From contig JAOWCC010001501.1 of the NCBI GenBank assembly GCA_030867875.1, forward strand, positions 23,557,036 through 23,621,035: a DNA stretch of 64,000 bases, given 5' to 3'. The stretch is from Actinernus sp. WN-2022. Its lineage: Eukaryota; Cnidaria; Anthozoa; Actiniaria; Actinernidae. The translations under genes were made by a program, and so were the position numbers. Shown in pieces: positions 22,951-34,449 of the stretch. The notes beneath the pieces are model-generated. The model searched no databases. It had not been told where the DNA came from and worked only from the letters and a program-made list of their open reading frames with translations. Position 1 is the stretch's first letter. Each line of letters opens with the position of its first letter.

Positions 22951-23241
22951 AGCGTTTTCACGTGACGTCATAGCCGCCATGTTGGTGTACCTTTAACAAT
23001 AGATTCTTCGTTAGCTTCTTTTGTTAGGTACACCAACATGGCCGCCAAGCCATTTGTTATTTGAATCTCTGGGGATTGAGTGAAAACCCTCTATAGACCC
23101 TTTACACGCGATGTCATAGCCGCCATGTTGGTGTACCTTTAACAATAGATTCCTCGTTAGCTTCTTTTGTTAGGTACACCAACATGGCCGCCATGCCCTT
23201 TGTTATTTGAATCTCTGGGGATTGAGTGAAAACCCTCTATT
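22951..23241. mobile_element. Two tandem copies of a palindromic short transposon
   Basis: Units of about 145 bp (22,951-23,094 and 23,095-23,241) each run from a TTTCACGTGACGTCAT-like end through GCCGCCATGTTGGTGTACC, a loop with TCGTTAGCTTCTTTTGTTAG, the complementary GGTACACCAACATGGC, and a GAGTGAAAACCCTCTAT end. Diverged copies lie at 79-155, 59,560-59,705 and 62,597-62,735. Confidence 0.8.
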
Positions 23242-23954
23242 AATCGTTAATTGAACTTGCATACTAATGAGTACCAATACAAATCATCATCGGATGGATA
23301 GAATTACCTTCTCCCTTCCCTGCTAGTGAACATTTTTGCATTCAAGATACTTATATGTTCGTGCCTGGTGAATAGAGTAGCCTAATAATAGATACTTGTC
23401 GGCACCTTGATATACATGTATTACGCTAGTACAAGTCTTTAATTCTATATAATTAATGATATTATAGCTGTGGTAACGCAATATGCCATTACAGGAGAAT
23501 TTAAACATAAATTAACTTCTTCTACAAATCAATTGTTTAAAGTTTTTTTCTTTCAATAAGCTCCGCTCGAATTAACGCGTCGGAAGGTTCGATACTCTTC
23601 GTACACTTTCAACAGAGAGAAAAGAATGACTGCTCGTAGTCAACGCAAAACCATGCATATGATCGACACCTATGATCGACAAAAAAGATTCAATATGTAC
23701 TATATTACAATTAATTTTTAAGACTATTTGTTTCAACATTCACGCGAGAATTATTTTGAGCACACAGTGCACTGCATATGCTATCGTGTCAATCCTAATA
23801 AAACGACAGTTAAATTTATTTCCAGAGTTTAGATAATCTGTGACACGTTAGTCCACGAGCCACCCATTTGGGTCCCTTTTTTCTTACTATTTTGACAGCG
23901 AAAGTGAATCTTTGTTTTTTGTAAAGTGAAAAGTGCAAAGTCATTACTGATTAA
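23242..23954. other. Intergenic, no gene seen
   Basis: AT-rich sequence without supported features. Confidence 0.4.
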
Positions 23955-24170
23955 ACTTTAGCCTGGTTTACACGTCAAGCATTTTGGCACAACACTTTAT
24001 TTTTTGTCATGGAAATGGTACGCGTGGCCGAAAATCTAGGGGTGCTGCCGAGACCCTGTGAGAAGGTAGTGGCTCAGCTCGCCTATATGGAGCGCCGTGC
24101 CCAAGTTAGGAGTACCGTGCCTAAAACGCTGCACTTGTCATGTAAACCGAGCTTTAATCTATATAATACA
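23955..24170. mobile_element. Short transposon with a single minisatellite seed
   Basis: Ends TAGCCTGGTTTACACGTCAA and CATGTAAACCGAGCTTTAAT are near inverted repeats. The interior has one and a half copies of the unit GCCGTGCCCAAGTTAGGAGT. The related element at 42,520-42,955 carries the same unit 14 times. The open frame across this copy (24,009-24,245) is not a gene. Confidence 0.65.
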
Positions 24171-24227
24171 ATTTCACTTTCCACAGGTGTGATTACTAGT
24201 GTGTGGAAATCTACAGCATGTTTGCAG

Positions 24228-24838
24228 GTGTTGGAAAATACATAGAAAACGAATCATATCGTGGGATATGTAAGCTGACTGATTGTTGTGGTGAAAAGAC
24301 AGTAGGATGTCTCGTTAGCGTCTCCAAAAAGGACAAACTACTGAGGGAGGAAATTCTAAAAATCAGATCGGGCTTCAGTAATGAAAAATATTTCATCTTT
24401 GCTTGCGCCACTCCCAGATTTGCACAGCAAAAAGGCAATATCGACATTGATATGTACCATGGATATCCAATTAAAGGGAGAGGAGAAACGTACGAAAAGA
24501 TTTCAATTAACGACTGTGAACCTTCTTCATCTGAGTGTAAATGGAACCTTTTGCGTTATGCGAGAGACTCGAGTTGCTTTGCTGAACGACCAAAGGATAT
24601 AAATAAATGTAACCTGGATGAATGGTCAAAAAAAGTTACAAAAGAGTACTGCAGTCTCAAAATTGATGATCCCATGTTTAACAAAAGGTTTCCACTTAAA
24701 GTAAAAGTTATTGGAAATAAAGATGAAAAGCTACGATATCTGGAGGTTGTTGTCCAAAAGTACGAAAGAAGCAATACGTTTTATGTGGAGCTTGTAGATC
24801 ACGATATTCTACCTGATATTCTACCTGATATTCTACCT
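24228..24838 (+). CDS. Exon of unrecognised protein, interrupted by a LINE
   Basis: The frame is open for about 200 codons (GVGKYIENESYRGICKLTD at the start; YEKISINDCEPSSSECKW; LDEWSKKVTKEYC; YLEVVVQKYERSNTFYVELV). An acceptor at TTTGCAG (24,221-24,227) would give a phase-1 start. A pyrimidine-rich acceptor at 24,186 would run into an in-frame stop. The domain is unknown to me; the mix of charged and aromatic residues with spaced cysteines suggests a folded intracellular domain. The end consists of three 12-bp units encoding DILP, then LINE sequence. Coding seems to resume at 28,230 (LGIYELSDKRMYIHLLKE) and reach a phase-1 donor at 28,318, so one exon appears split. Confidence 0.55.
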
Positions 24839-27800
24839 GTACCCAATTTTCCTTTAATAGTAATTATAACTGCTCTTGCTTAAGTACTTCGAGTGTCGAC
24901 AACTTAGATTTTGACTCACTTCCCAGACTTGACTCTTTCTTATCTTTCACAAATTTTACATCTTCGGATTTTGATTTCAATCCTGATAATGAAATACCAT
25001 TTGAAACTGATTTTAAGTATTATTCCCTTCACCAGTTTCATAAATTATCCAAGAGTATTACTAGTAAACATAGTAAAAACTTTTCTATAATTCACTCAAA
25101 CATCAGAAGTTTAAACCATAACTTTGATTCTCTCTCAAATCTTCTGGCAGATCTTGATTTCAATTTCAGTGTTATTGCACTTTCTGAAATTTGGAACCCC
25201 CTAAGTAAGGATCATACATTTTTTTCACCTAAGCTCAAATTTTACAATAATTTTGAGAAACTACCAGGATCAACTTCAAACAGTGGATGTGGCTTTTACA
25301 TTCAACATGAATTAAATTATATCAGACGGAACGATCTCTCAAAGTCTTGTTTCTCTAGTGATGGCGAGTTTCAAGCTCTCTGGATTGAAATATTTAATGA
25401 AAATGAATCTAACATATTAATTTGTGTTATATATCTACATCCTAAACTAAGAAATCCTCAAGTCTTTTTAGAATATTTAGAGAGAACTCTCTTCATAACA
25501 AGTAAAGAAGATAAAACTGTAATTATAACAGGAGATATTAACCTTGACTTGCTAAAATGTGACACAAAAGAACATATAAATGACTACCTGCATATACTTT
25601 TTTCCCATTTTATGATCCCTCAAATTTTACAACCAACTAGATTTGTTGAATATTCAAATCCATCTCTTATTGATCATATATTCTGTAACTCTGTAAATCC
25701 TAATCACATATCTGGTAATCTCATCCCCCATATTACTGATCATTTACCCAACTTCTTAATAATTACAGGATTGAGCATATCACTTAAACCTATTAATGTG
25801 TACAGAAGAAATTATTCACTTTTTAACAAAGATAATTTTTTGAAGGATGTTAAATCCCTAAATTTACAGTATCAGGTATCGATGCAACCAACAACCAATG
25901 ACAAATATAACTGCTTTCATGATAAATTCCTTGAAATAATTGACTCACATGCACCTTTCTCTAAACTATCTAAAAGAAAACTTAAACAAGATAGAAAGGC
26001 ATGGATTACTAAAGGTATTCGCAAATCAATCCATAAGAAAAATAAATATTATGGCTACTTTATGAAATCAAGAGGTGCAGAATTTTTCCACAAGTATAAA
26101 CAATATAGAAATAAAGTAAACCACCTAATTAAAAAATCCAAGAAGAACTATTATCAGAGTTACTTCATTAGATTTAAATCTAACATGAAAAAAATTTGGC
26201 AGGGAATCAAACTTCTTATTAACAATTCATCATCAAAGACTAAAAGTTATTGCCTTCAAGAAGGTGATTGCTTGATAACTGATCCAATTAAACTGGCAAA
26301 TAAATTTAATGTTTATTTCAATAAACTAGCTTCAAACTTAGTGTCTAAAATGAAAAAACCTGCTAAATCTCACAAATATTTCTTAGAATCATGCATTCTT
26401 GATAGTTTCTTTGTCAACCCTACTACACCAAATGAAATAATTTCCTTGATTAATCAGCTTGATTCTAGTAAATGCTCTGGAATTTATAACTTTCCCATTC
26501 AATTGGTTAAACTTGCTGGAAACCTTATTGCCCCTCCTCTTCATTCAATTATGAATGAGTCATTTCTATCTGGATATTTTCCAGACAGATTAAAAATACA
26601 AAAAATTATTCCCCTCTTCAAAGGTGGTTCAAGACTCTCTGTGATTAACTACAGACCAATTTCTCTTTTACCTATTTTTTCAAAACTTTTTGAACAAGTC
26701 ATGCTCTCTAGACTTAAATCCTTTTTAGAAACTAAACAAATTATATTTAAACATCAATATGGTTTTCAAAAAAAGAAATCAACAGTACTAGCAGTTTTAG
26801 ATTTATTAAATAACATTATTGAATCATTTGAAAATAACTCATTTTCCACAGCTATCTTTCTTGACTTTGCCAAAGCATTTGATACTGTAAATCATGAAAT
26901 TTTACTTGACAAATTAGAACACTATGGCTTAAGAGGAGTTCCTAAAAATTGGTTTTATTCTTATTTAACAAATAGACAGCAAGTAGTATCCATAAATGGC
27001 AACTTATCGAGCAAACTTACCGTTGAATGTGGTGTACCTCAAGGATCAGTACTAGGGCCAATTCTATTCCTTTTATACATCAATGATATCCCAAATTCTT
27101 TTAAATCTCAATCAAAATGTTTTCTTTTTGCAGATGACACTAGTTTATTTCACTCTTCTAAAAACTTAGATGAACTTGAAACCTCCATAAATCAAGATTT
27201 AAGTGACATTCAAGAGTGGTTATTATGTAACAAATTGTCTCTTAATGCAACAAAATCAAACTATGTTATTTTTCGTGCCAAGAACAAAAAGTTACCGAGA
27301 CCACTCACTTTAAAAATAAATAATGAAATCATTGAAGAAAGAAGTCGAACAAAATATTTGGGTGTCATTATTGACAAAAATTTGACATGGAAGGACCACA
27401 TAGCCTCCGTAAAAACAAAACTTGCCAAAGTTGTTGGGATCATATTTAAAGCAAGACATTACGCTCCTCTTCCAGTATTGAAACAAATTTATTCCTCTCT
27501 TTTCTACCCACACTTAAATTATGCGAATTTATTATGGGGTAATGCTCTTATTTCAACTTTGAAACCTATTGAAAGTCTTCAGAAAAAAGTTGTTCGAGCC
27601 ATTCTACATGAAAATTGGAATAGCCACACTACTCCACTTTTCTATAAATTAAATCTTCTAAAATTAAAAGACATCCATAAACTTCATTCTAGCCTTTTCA
27701 TGCATGATGTAATCCATAAAACTATCCCTGATACATTCTTAGCCATGTTTACTCCCTTAAATGAAATTCACCATTACGAAACAAGACAGAAAAACAAACA

Positions 27801-28229
27801 AATATTTTTTCTGGAGTCCATTAGAACTGACTACAAAAAAAGGTTTATAAATTTTAATGGCATTAAAATTTGGAAAGAAATTCCTGACTCTATTAAATCA
27901 GATAAGCGTCACTTATTTAAACAAAATTACACATCATACTTAATAAATCAATATGCTGGGCCATGATTAGTTAATTAATTTATTACATATAATACACAGA
28001 CTTACTCAAGCAAAATAATTTATAAAATTCCCCTCTTCCCCTTTTTCAACTCTTTGCAAATTGCAAATTAGTCTCGTTGTATTTTGTGGTGTGAAAAGGG
28101 GGTCCCGGCTAGATAGCTTTCGTGGTTTTTTTCGGGTCCTCCTACTCAGTCTATTATTTATTTATTATTTACTACTTGTAACTTTAAGAGTGAACAAATA
28201 AATGTTGTTGTTGTTGTTGTTGTTGTTGG
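24839..28229 (+). mobile_element. Nearly intact LINE with full ORF2 (endonuclease and RT)
   Basis: The ORF2 frame is open from about 24,829 to the stop at 27,966, roughly 1045 codons, with no ATG before the endonuclease, so the copy appears 5'-truncated within ORF2's start. The apurinic-like endonuclease shows IIHSNIRSLNHNFDSL, ALSEIW, TVIITGDINLDLL and SLIDHIFCN...ITDHLPNF. The reverse transcriptase shows NYRPISLLPIFSKLFEQ, QYGFQKKKST, AIFLDFAKAFDTVNHEIL, CGVPQGSVLGPILFLLYIND and the catalytic FADD (CFLFADDTSLF), then KYLGVIIDKNLTW. The C-terminal tail ends IKIWKEIPDSIKS. The 3' UTR closes with AACAAATAAATG and (TTG)n. It belongs to the CR1/L2-like group by motif style. The absence of internal stops suggests a young insertion. 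Confidence 0.9.
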
Positions 28230-28318
28230 ACCGCTGCTTGGCAAAGAGAAAAGAGGTCCTGTTCTTGGGATCTACGAGCTGAGTGACAAGCGAATGTACA
28301 TCCACCTCCTGAAAGAAG
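28230..28318 (+). CDS. Exon remnant downstream of the LINE
   Basis: The sequence right after the LINE's (TTG)n tail reads GPLLGKEKRGPVLGIYELSD and continues RMYIHLLKE to a donor GAAG/GTTAGT. The donor is phase 1, like the other exons of this region. It most likely continues the exon beginning at 24,228. Confidence 0.5.
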
Positions 28319-29003
28319 GTTAGTATTAAGAAGAGATATTTACAAAACCGCGTATTGCGTGCCAAAAACTACCAAACTAAAGAGTGAGTTTTGTGTCGTG
28401 CTAAAATGGATTTGAGCAAAGATTGCACGATATTTGTGTTGCTTTTAGAATGCCGAAAGTTACATTGGATTGTTAATCCAAAGCGAAAATGTGAAACAAA
28501 AACTTCTCTCGTCAGGGCCCACACCTGGTTGTCAATATAATCTGTAGTGGAAAAAGCAAAACTGGTGAGTAAGTGCCTGATATCTGTTGACGTATATATA
28601 TTTATATGTAAATTTAAACATGAATGGTTAAAACTCTGCTCGGATACTATAAGACCGTGAAATATTAGGAGTACTGACCATATAGTTATTTAATTGGTTC
28701 CTCGTCGTCAAGCTTATCAGTCTTTCAAGACTGATAAACTTTTACGAGTTGCCGACGATAAATAAGGATGCTTACCTTTGTTTAACTTTATTACTCTATT
28801 TAATGTTGTGAGATCAAACAAGAGAGTGAAATAATGGGATAGACCTATTTTTCTTCGATGCCTGGTGCATAGATAAGCATAATCACAAGAAGCTTATGCA
28901 GGTGCAGTAATGCATGTAATACCGTTATAAGTACTGGTCTCATGCCTGCAGTACAGCTAATGAAATATACGGCATTACATCTGCGTAAATTGTTGTCGTG
29001 CTT
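28319..29003. other. Intron-like sequence with a hairpin at 28,690-28,760
   Basis: CGTCGTCAAGCTTATCAGTC and its near complement form a compact hairpin. No other feature is supported. Confidence 0.45.
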
Positions 29004-29319
29004 ATGGCTCTATCAATTCCAAGCTTTACCTGCCCATCCCCCCCCCCCTCGGGCATACGTAGAGCATTTGACTGAGTTTCTGTCCCGGGGGTGGGGCATT
29101 TGCCAGCAAAGAAAAGTTGGCGGGGTGGGGAATTGGTCAAAGAGAGTCAAAATAGCGAATTTTATAAAAGATTTGTACTCGTTCCAAAGCCCCACACTTG
29201 GGCATTGGCATAGCTTAGCTGGCCCCACGCTGGGGGCATTTGCAACGTTCTGATTCCAAAATATCAATGCTCCACAAATGCCGGGGGGGGGAAGGGCAGG
29301 TTTGGAATTGTAGAGCCAT
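29004..29319. repeat. G/C-tract foldback element
   Basis: ATGGCTCTATCAATTCCAAG at the left is matched by TTTGGAATTGTAGAGCCAT at the right; just inside each end is a long C or G run. The interior repeats GGGGCATTTG motifs, like 1859-2308. Confidence 0.75.
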
Positions 29320-29359
29320 TAGTTATGCATATTTCACTAGTGTAAACCAAGTGCTAATT

Positions 29360-29455
29360 CAATAAAACGTTCACACGTGTACTTTACAAGTCTTGTCATT
29401 GTTTTCCGGCGTTAAAACAATGGTCAGACTTGAAAAGTACATTTTATTGAATAGG
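29360..29455. repeat. Short hairpin element
   Basis: CAATAAAACGTTC...GTACTTTACAAGTCTTGTCA is mirrored by TCAGACTTGAAAAGTAC...TTTTATTGAATAGG around a TTTTCCGGCGTTAAAAC centre. Confidence 0.65.
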
Positions 29456-30293
29456 CCTTTTGCAGGAATGCAATCACGTGGTTGTACTGGACGGCAAAAA
29501 CATCTGACTTCATTTATTTAAAGGCACTTGTACGAGATTTATATTGGTAGTGTTATTACTATATATATAAATAGCAAAACATGTTTGTAAATGCTATTTT
29601 CCACCTCCAATCGATCTTTCTAAAATATTTCAAATAGCCGTAATTTCACGTACTGTAACTAATAGCCGTAACTGCTGCGAGTTTTTGGAACGGCTTAAAA
29701 ACGTTGATGTATTAATAAGAGTCGTGTCATTCAGTTATTTTGGCGATACGACTTATTTCCCTGAGAAAATCGAAGCAAACGTTTATGTAAATGAGCACCG
29801 TATCTATATCAGATCATGAATTGTTAATGAGTCTTTGAATGCTTTTTAAGCTGCAGCACTAAAATTTCACAAAACACTAATGTCGACAAGCTCTTTAGCC
29901 TAGTAATATTCATGTTTTCTGTACATGTGCACATTAGTTTGATAATAGTTGTACACTGAACCCGACCCGCTTATAAAATAAATTCAAATGGAAATGTGTG
30001 CGATGCTGTAGGTTTCTGTAACACAAAGTGTTATTTATCGCCATCTTCAACAACTTTCAGCAGTGTTGCTGATGCTTTACAACACTCTACATCAATGTTG
30101 TGCAAGTTATTTTTGACCATGCATGGCCACGACAAGATGAAACACGTTATTTTATGGAAACACACCCACAACTGTTACACTATGCAACTCTATATAGAAA
30201 CCAGGTTTCAGCTTTATTATAGTTAGTTTTCTTTGCTATTCTCGGGACCTCGGCCTTTCTGATATTTACTTTTCATTACGATCCTTCTCTTAG
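29456..30293. other. Intron-like sequence, no gene seen
   Basis: AT-rich; one short frame at 29,996-30,226 without recognisable features. It ends in a pyrimidine-rich tract and TTCTCTTAG acceptor for the next exon. Confidence 0.4.
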
Positions 30294-30395
30294 ATGGACG
30301 TAAGAAAGATGGCGATCAACCCACCACAAGTGACAGAAGCACTGCATCACCTGATGATGAGGAACAAGAAACAGCCAATCCTTTGAAAGTCGAAG
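30294..30395 (+). CDS. Linker exon, phase 1-1 (34 codons)
   Basis: Between acceptor CTTCTCTTAG and donor GAAG/GTAAGA there are 102 bases, phase 1 at both ends, reading DGRKKDGDQPTTSDRSTASP then an acidic DDEEQE run and ANPLKVE. It is a hydrophilic, disordered-looking linker. The last ~27 bases and the following intron closely match the 3' end of the OTU exon at 46,410-46,436 and its intron, so this locus and the OTU locus derive from a duplication. Confidence 0.55.
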
Positions 30396-30960
30396 GTAAG
30401 ACTGTTTAAGGGCCAAGGTCTCCCCATACCCACGGACATTAAAAGGTATGAGAAATAGTAATCCCTGGCAAATTTTGAAAGCCAAGAAAGTACCAAATTC
30501 GGCATGATTTCGGAGAAAAACGAGGAAAATAGTCTAAAATGAGCGGGAAAGAACATTCCGAAAGCGAATTTTATTACCCGAATGAAAGAGACAACGAACC
30601 ACAGAGGTTGCAATAGCCAGCAAGATAATAATAAGATCACGTGATTCGAGCTCCGTGTGCTCCAGCGTTTAGTGTACGTTCAGTGTACGTCGTAACTGAA
30701 TTAAAAGTTGACAAATGAGTTGTCTTGTTTCCTGTCAAACACAACAAGTGCTGATAAGGAGCAAGGCATCCAGGGTAAGCATATATATAGCGTGTACTTA
30801 GAGACGCGTGATTCTTTGTTACGTTGAGTATATTAGTAAGTCTGAAGTCGACTTATGCCAGGTCCACCCATCTAGTGAGCTAAAAGTCGTTTTTTTCTCG
30901 AGTAACTACCTACTATGGAATTGCCATTGCCATTTCAATTTCAACGTAACCATTTGAAGT
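30396..30960 (+). repeat. Intron paralogous to 46,437-47,000
   Basis: Shared blocks include GAGAAAAACGAGG, AAAGAACATTCCGAAAG, TTTTATTACCCGAATGAAAG and CATCTAGTGAGC. The small exon present at 46,837-46,875 is degraded here: its acceptor reads ACAACAAG and the middle is shortened. Confidence 0.75.
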
Positions 30961-31274
30961 TTATACGCCCACGCGGTACTTTTATAAACAGTCGAAAGTT
31001 GATTTGTGTGTTTTCGGAATATACGATCATGATCAAACGCGGCCCGATTTCCTTTTAGTTTTCTTTAAAACATAAAAAGAAATTAACCATATTTATTCTT
31101 CACATTTATCTCAAGAGCTTAAAGAAGCTCACTTAGGGGGCTTGCGTAAAATTACTATTACAAGGAGATAGCCCGTAGGGAAGCGAAAGACGGAGAAACT
31201 AATCTTACAAACACACCACAAAAAGAGATTAAAGTAATAGAGATAATAACAAACAAACGAGGCACTCTAAATGT

Positions 31275-32570
31275 TTAGTTAAAAACGGTCAGATTGGTAA
31301 CAAGTAATTGAACTGCCTTGAAAATATTCACGTTGTCGTTAAAATTCAAACCAGACGATCCGTTCAACAGATAATATGTTTGTTTGGTTTGACTTAGTTT
31401 TGACCAATTTGAACTTATAATTTGCACAACAGGGGTAAGCATGGAATCTCGTAGAGCAGCATATCGGGGACAACACGACAAATAACGTGGAATAGTTCGT
31501 TTGGAGGCACCACAGAAACAAGCAGGTGTAGGAACGCAGTTTCTTGCAAAAAGATTATCATTATAAAGGGCAAAATTGCCCAGTCTAAGTCTCGCATGTA
31601 AAATAGCTGGGTAGCGATCTCCATTATAAAACAAGTGGTTAATGTGAGGTACTTTAAACTGATTTCGAATGAATTGATTTTGGGAGAATGAGAGAATCAC
31701 GGATTGATGAAGGAAGACTGTTCCACAATTTTATAACGGAATACAAAAAATATTTCCTAAATATTTCAGTACGGAGGAAAGGAAAACATAGGTTACTTTT
31801 GGTACAAAGAATATAATGTGTAAAAAGGAACTAACTCCCTTAGATAATCTGGGGTAATTCCATTAATCATTTTGTGAAACATAATTAGTTTAGCCTGTCT
31901 TCCATTTTTTGCCAAGCAGTTCAGTTCTTTTAGCAAGCTTTCGGCCCTATGTGTTCCCTTCACGGCTCCAGTAACGATTGTAGCAGCCTCATCAGTATTG
32001 GATGTTAATATTCAATAAGATCTCTTTGATCAAGTAAACAGCCATCCAAGACAACGTCCGCGTTTTCCATATTTGAGCGTACGAGCGATTTATAAAGATC
32101 TCTAACTTTAAGAGTCGATCACGCTTGAATATAGCAACGCGAATACCACCATTCTTCCTTGGTTTATATTTGGGGCGAATTGTTACAAATTTATTAGGAA
32201 TTAATAAAGCTTTTGACAATATTCAAATAGAGAACAAACCACTTATGGTATAGAGTGTCAATTCTAGTCGATGAATCAATGCCGCCGAGAGCGCGGTACT
32301 CCAGTCTGCACTAGACAGTGCTACATTTAATTCCTCGACGTTATATTTTCTAAAATACCAGACCTTTCTCTGAAACCATTTTGGCTTATTAACAGGAATA
32401 TAATTGTTGCCAAATATAACATTCTGGTCAAAGTGGGTTGGAGGGCTAAAAGTGCCAGTAAAGCTAAAATAACCAGGATCCAAAACAGTTTCACATGATT
32501 GGGTAATACGTATTGGCTTATCAATAAGCTGGAAAAGATTCTTACATTCCATGCATAATCCCAATATCGG
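31275..32570 (-). pseudogene. Decayed LINE, RT core deleted
   Basis: Read on the minus strand, 32,564-32,223 resembles the end of a LINE endonuclease and linker (LFQLIDKPIRITQSCETVLD, KWFQRKVWYFRKYNVEEL). Region 31,700-31,275 resembles an ORF2 C-terminal zinc-knuckle tail (HARLRLGNFALYNDNL, then CFCG, a following cysteine pair and RDSML). The reverse transcriptase palm motifs between them are absent or unrecognisable. It is an internally deleted, dead copy. Confidence 0.6.
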
Positions 32571-32747
32571 TATAATTTAAAACATTTGCTTTTATTGGTA
32601 TTGTGTGTTCTACATTGATATTCGTATCGTGCTGGTCATTTCTTTCATTATCGCGTGTCATTATCCGAGTCCCCGCTTTCCCCTCGATGTTTTGTTCTGT
32701 CGCTCGTGTGCTTTCATGAAAGCCGTTAATAAAAGCTATACTCGCGC

Positions 32748-32965
32748 TGGTGTATGAAGGGTGAACAGGGTCAAAAATGTCATTACATGATTATACATTT
32801 TATTGGGTAGTGTCGATGTTTCATGGGGTCGTGGTGTCGTTTTATTGGGTCGTGTGACCATTGTCATTTTATTGGGTCGTGTGGACGTTTCGTTTCTTCG
32901 TGACGTCGTTTTATCCGATCGTGTCATTGTTTTATTGGATCGTGATGTCGTCTTATCCAATGAAG
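32748..32965. repeat. Left outer arm of a large inverted repeat with a ~25-bp minisatellite
   Basis: 32,748-32,822 is the reverse complement of 41,620-41,714 (GTGAACAGGGTCAAAAATGT). It runs into about eight degenerate tandem units built on TTTTATTGGGTCGTGT. The short open frames here with repeated RPNKTT units simply translate the tandem repeat. Confidence 0.7.
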
Positions 32966-33364
32966 TCCGGGTCGTTGCGACGCTGTTTCATCGGATTGCC
33001 GTTGTTGTTTTATCGGGCTATGCGCCTTCAGAACGTGTTACCTGCGGTCGCACCCATTAGCCGCCCAGGGTCTCACGGTTAAGTAATCTTTTCCCCGCCA
33101 TTTTGCTGGATGATTTGCTGGAGATTTGCTGGAGATTTGCTGTGCCGGGCGCCATTGTTATAGCTGGAGACGAGTTGAGTGTCTCTTCCTCAGTTTTTGG
33201 TTGCCGAAGCAATGGAAGGCAAGGAGAAAGACAATGGCAAGGACCTTACCAGTAATTTAACGGCAATTATGAAGTCGGCGATCGTCTTAAATCATCTGAA
33301 GGAAGTTCATCAGTTGTTTCCAGGGGAATTTCAAGTTTTAGCTTCCCTGGCAGTGGCAGTGGCA
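32966..33364. other. No gene seen; small trimer repeat
   Basis: GATTTGCTGGAGATTTGCTGGAGATTTGCTG-type units (11-12 bp, three copies) lie at 33,112-33,142. The open frame at 33,179-33,388 has no recognised domain. Confidence 0.35.
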
Positions 33365-33595
33365 GTGCCTCTAGTTCCTCTAGACTAGTACCTCTACTGG
33401 GTTCTGGATATAGGAAAGCCAGTGATTTTCAGATTAGAGCCAACGGAAACTTCAGGTAACGTTCTTTTTACTGAAGGTTATTTTTACTTAAGGTTGTTTC
33501 ATTTAAATGTTAATTATATTACTAGAAGTAACCAAAGTGCGTTCGACATATTTTTTTTTATGAGAAATGACTGCGCCAGTTGAGGTGATAAACTA
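33365..33595. repeat. Left inner arm of the large inverted repeat
   Basis: 33,365-33,490 is the reverse complement of 38,925-39,050, and 33,487-33,595 of about 37,865-37,985. On the left the two parts are contiguous; on the right they are separated by a 933-bp insertion. The pair brackets the Ty3/gypsy-like pol remnant. Confidence 0.85.
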
Positions 33596-33884
33596 TGAAC
33601 CAAAGCACGTCCCGGATGAACAAACGGCTTTATTCCTGTATGGTTACAACAGTAGAACAGCACTCGGGGAAAACAAGATGGCCGAGCAACTAGAACAATT
33701 GGTGCGAGTAACATGCATAACCTTGTACCGCTGACCGGTACTGGCGCAACTCCTCTTTTATTTTGTCTTAAAGAACTATGTTTAAGAAACTGAAGATACA
33801 TTGTAATAATAATAAGCTATCTGGAACTAATAACACAATGTTAATGCTAAATCGCACTACTGTTGTGTGAGTCCACAATGTCTA

Positions 33885-34385
33885 TCAGAAATCTGTGACG
33901 TAGTCTGCCAAGCGCGTAGTCAGGTGTCGGTGGCGAGAGGATTTTCGTGGTCCTTCGCCTTCTGATAGCAGGGGTTCTATTGGGCCAGGTAGGGTTCTTT
34001 TCTGGTCATCCTCACTGTCGGGAGTTTGGTCGGCGGGACCATCGGGCGGGACTTCAGACAGTGATGGGTATGTTGCAGGTGTGCTGCTCCCGGAGGCTGA
34101 TGCTGATATGGCATCTGGAATGTCGGGTGGTAGAGGCGGCGGCTGTGGCTCTGGTTGAATATCTTCATCTGTAGAGTCATCTCCGAGAGTTAGTCTTGGG
34201 GAAGGTTCGGTATGGGCCATGTCTGATGGAACTTTGACGCATTCCGATAACTTCACACGGTAGGATGAGCTGCGCAACTGGGACCCAATGAACTTCTTGA
34301 TGTTGCAGAATGAGGGTCTATATATGGACACGACAAGGTATCGGTCTCGAGCACGAGATTTATTCTTGTCTGAGTGGAGGTACAC
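33885..34385 (-). pseudogene. Ty3/gypsy-like element, C-terminal region
   Basis: Minus-strand frame of 166 codons downstream of the integrase core: a basic start (YRPSFCNIKKFIGSQLRSSS), a proline/serine-rich acidic middle, and a final RKSSRHRHLTTRLADYVTDF typical of the end of retroelement polyproteins. It is the 3' end of the pol remnant that begins near 37,795. Confidence 0.6.
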
Positions 34386-34449
34386 TAAGTCCCCAACTTT
34401 AATCGCAGGAGTAGGTCGGTTCTTTGCCAGGGGGGCCTTGGAGTACTCA

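Noticed and set aside
24009..24245. 78-codon frame on the plus strand
   Set aside because: It covers a short transposon related to the one at 42.5 kb; no domain.
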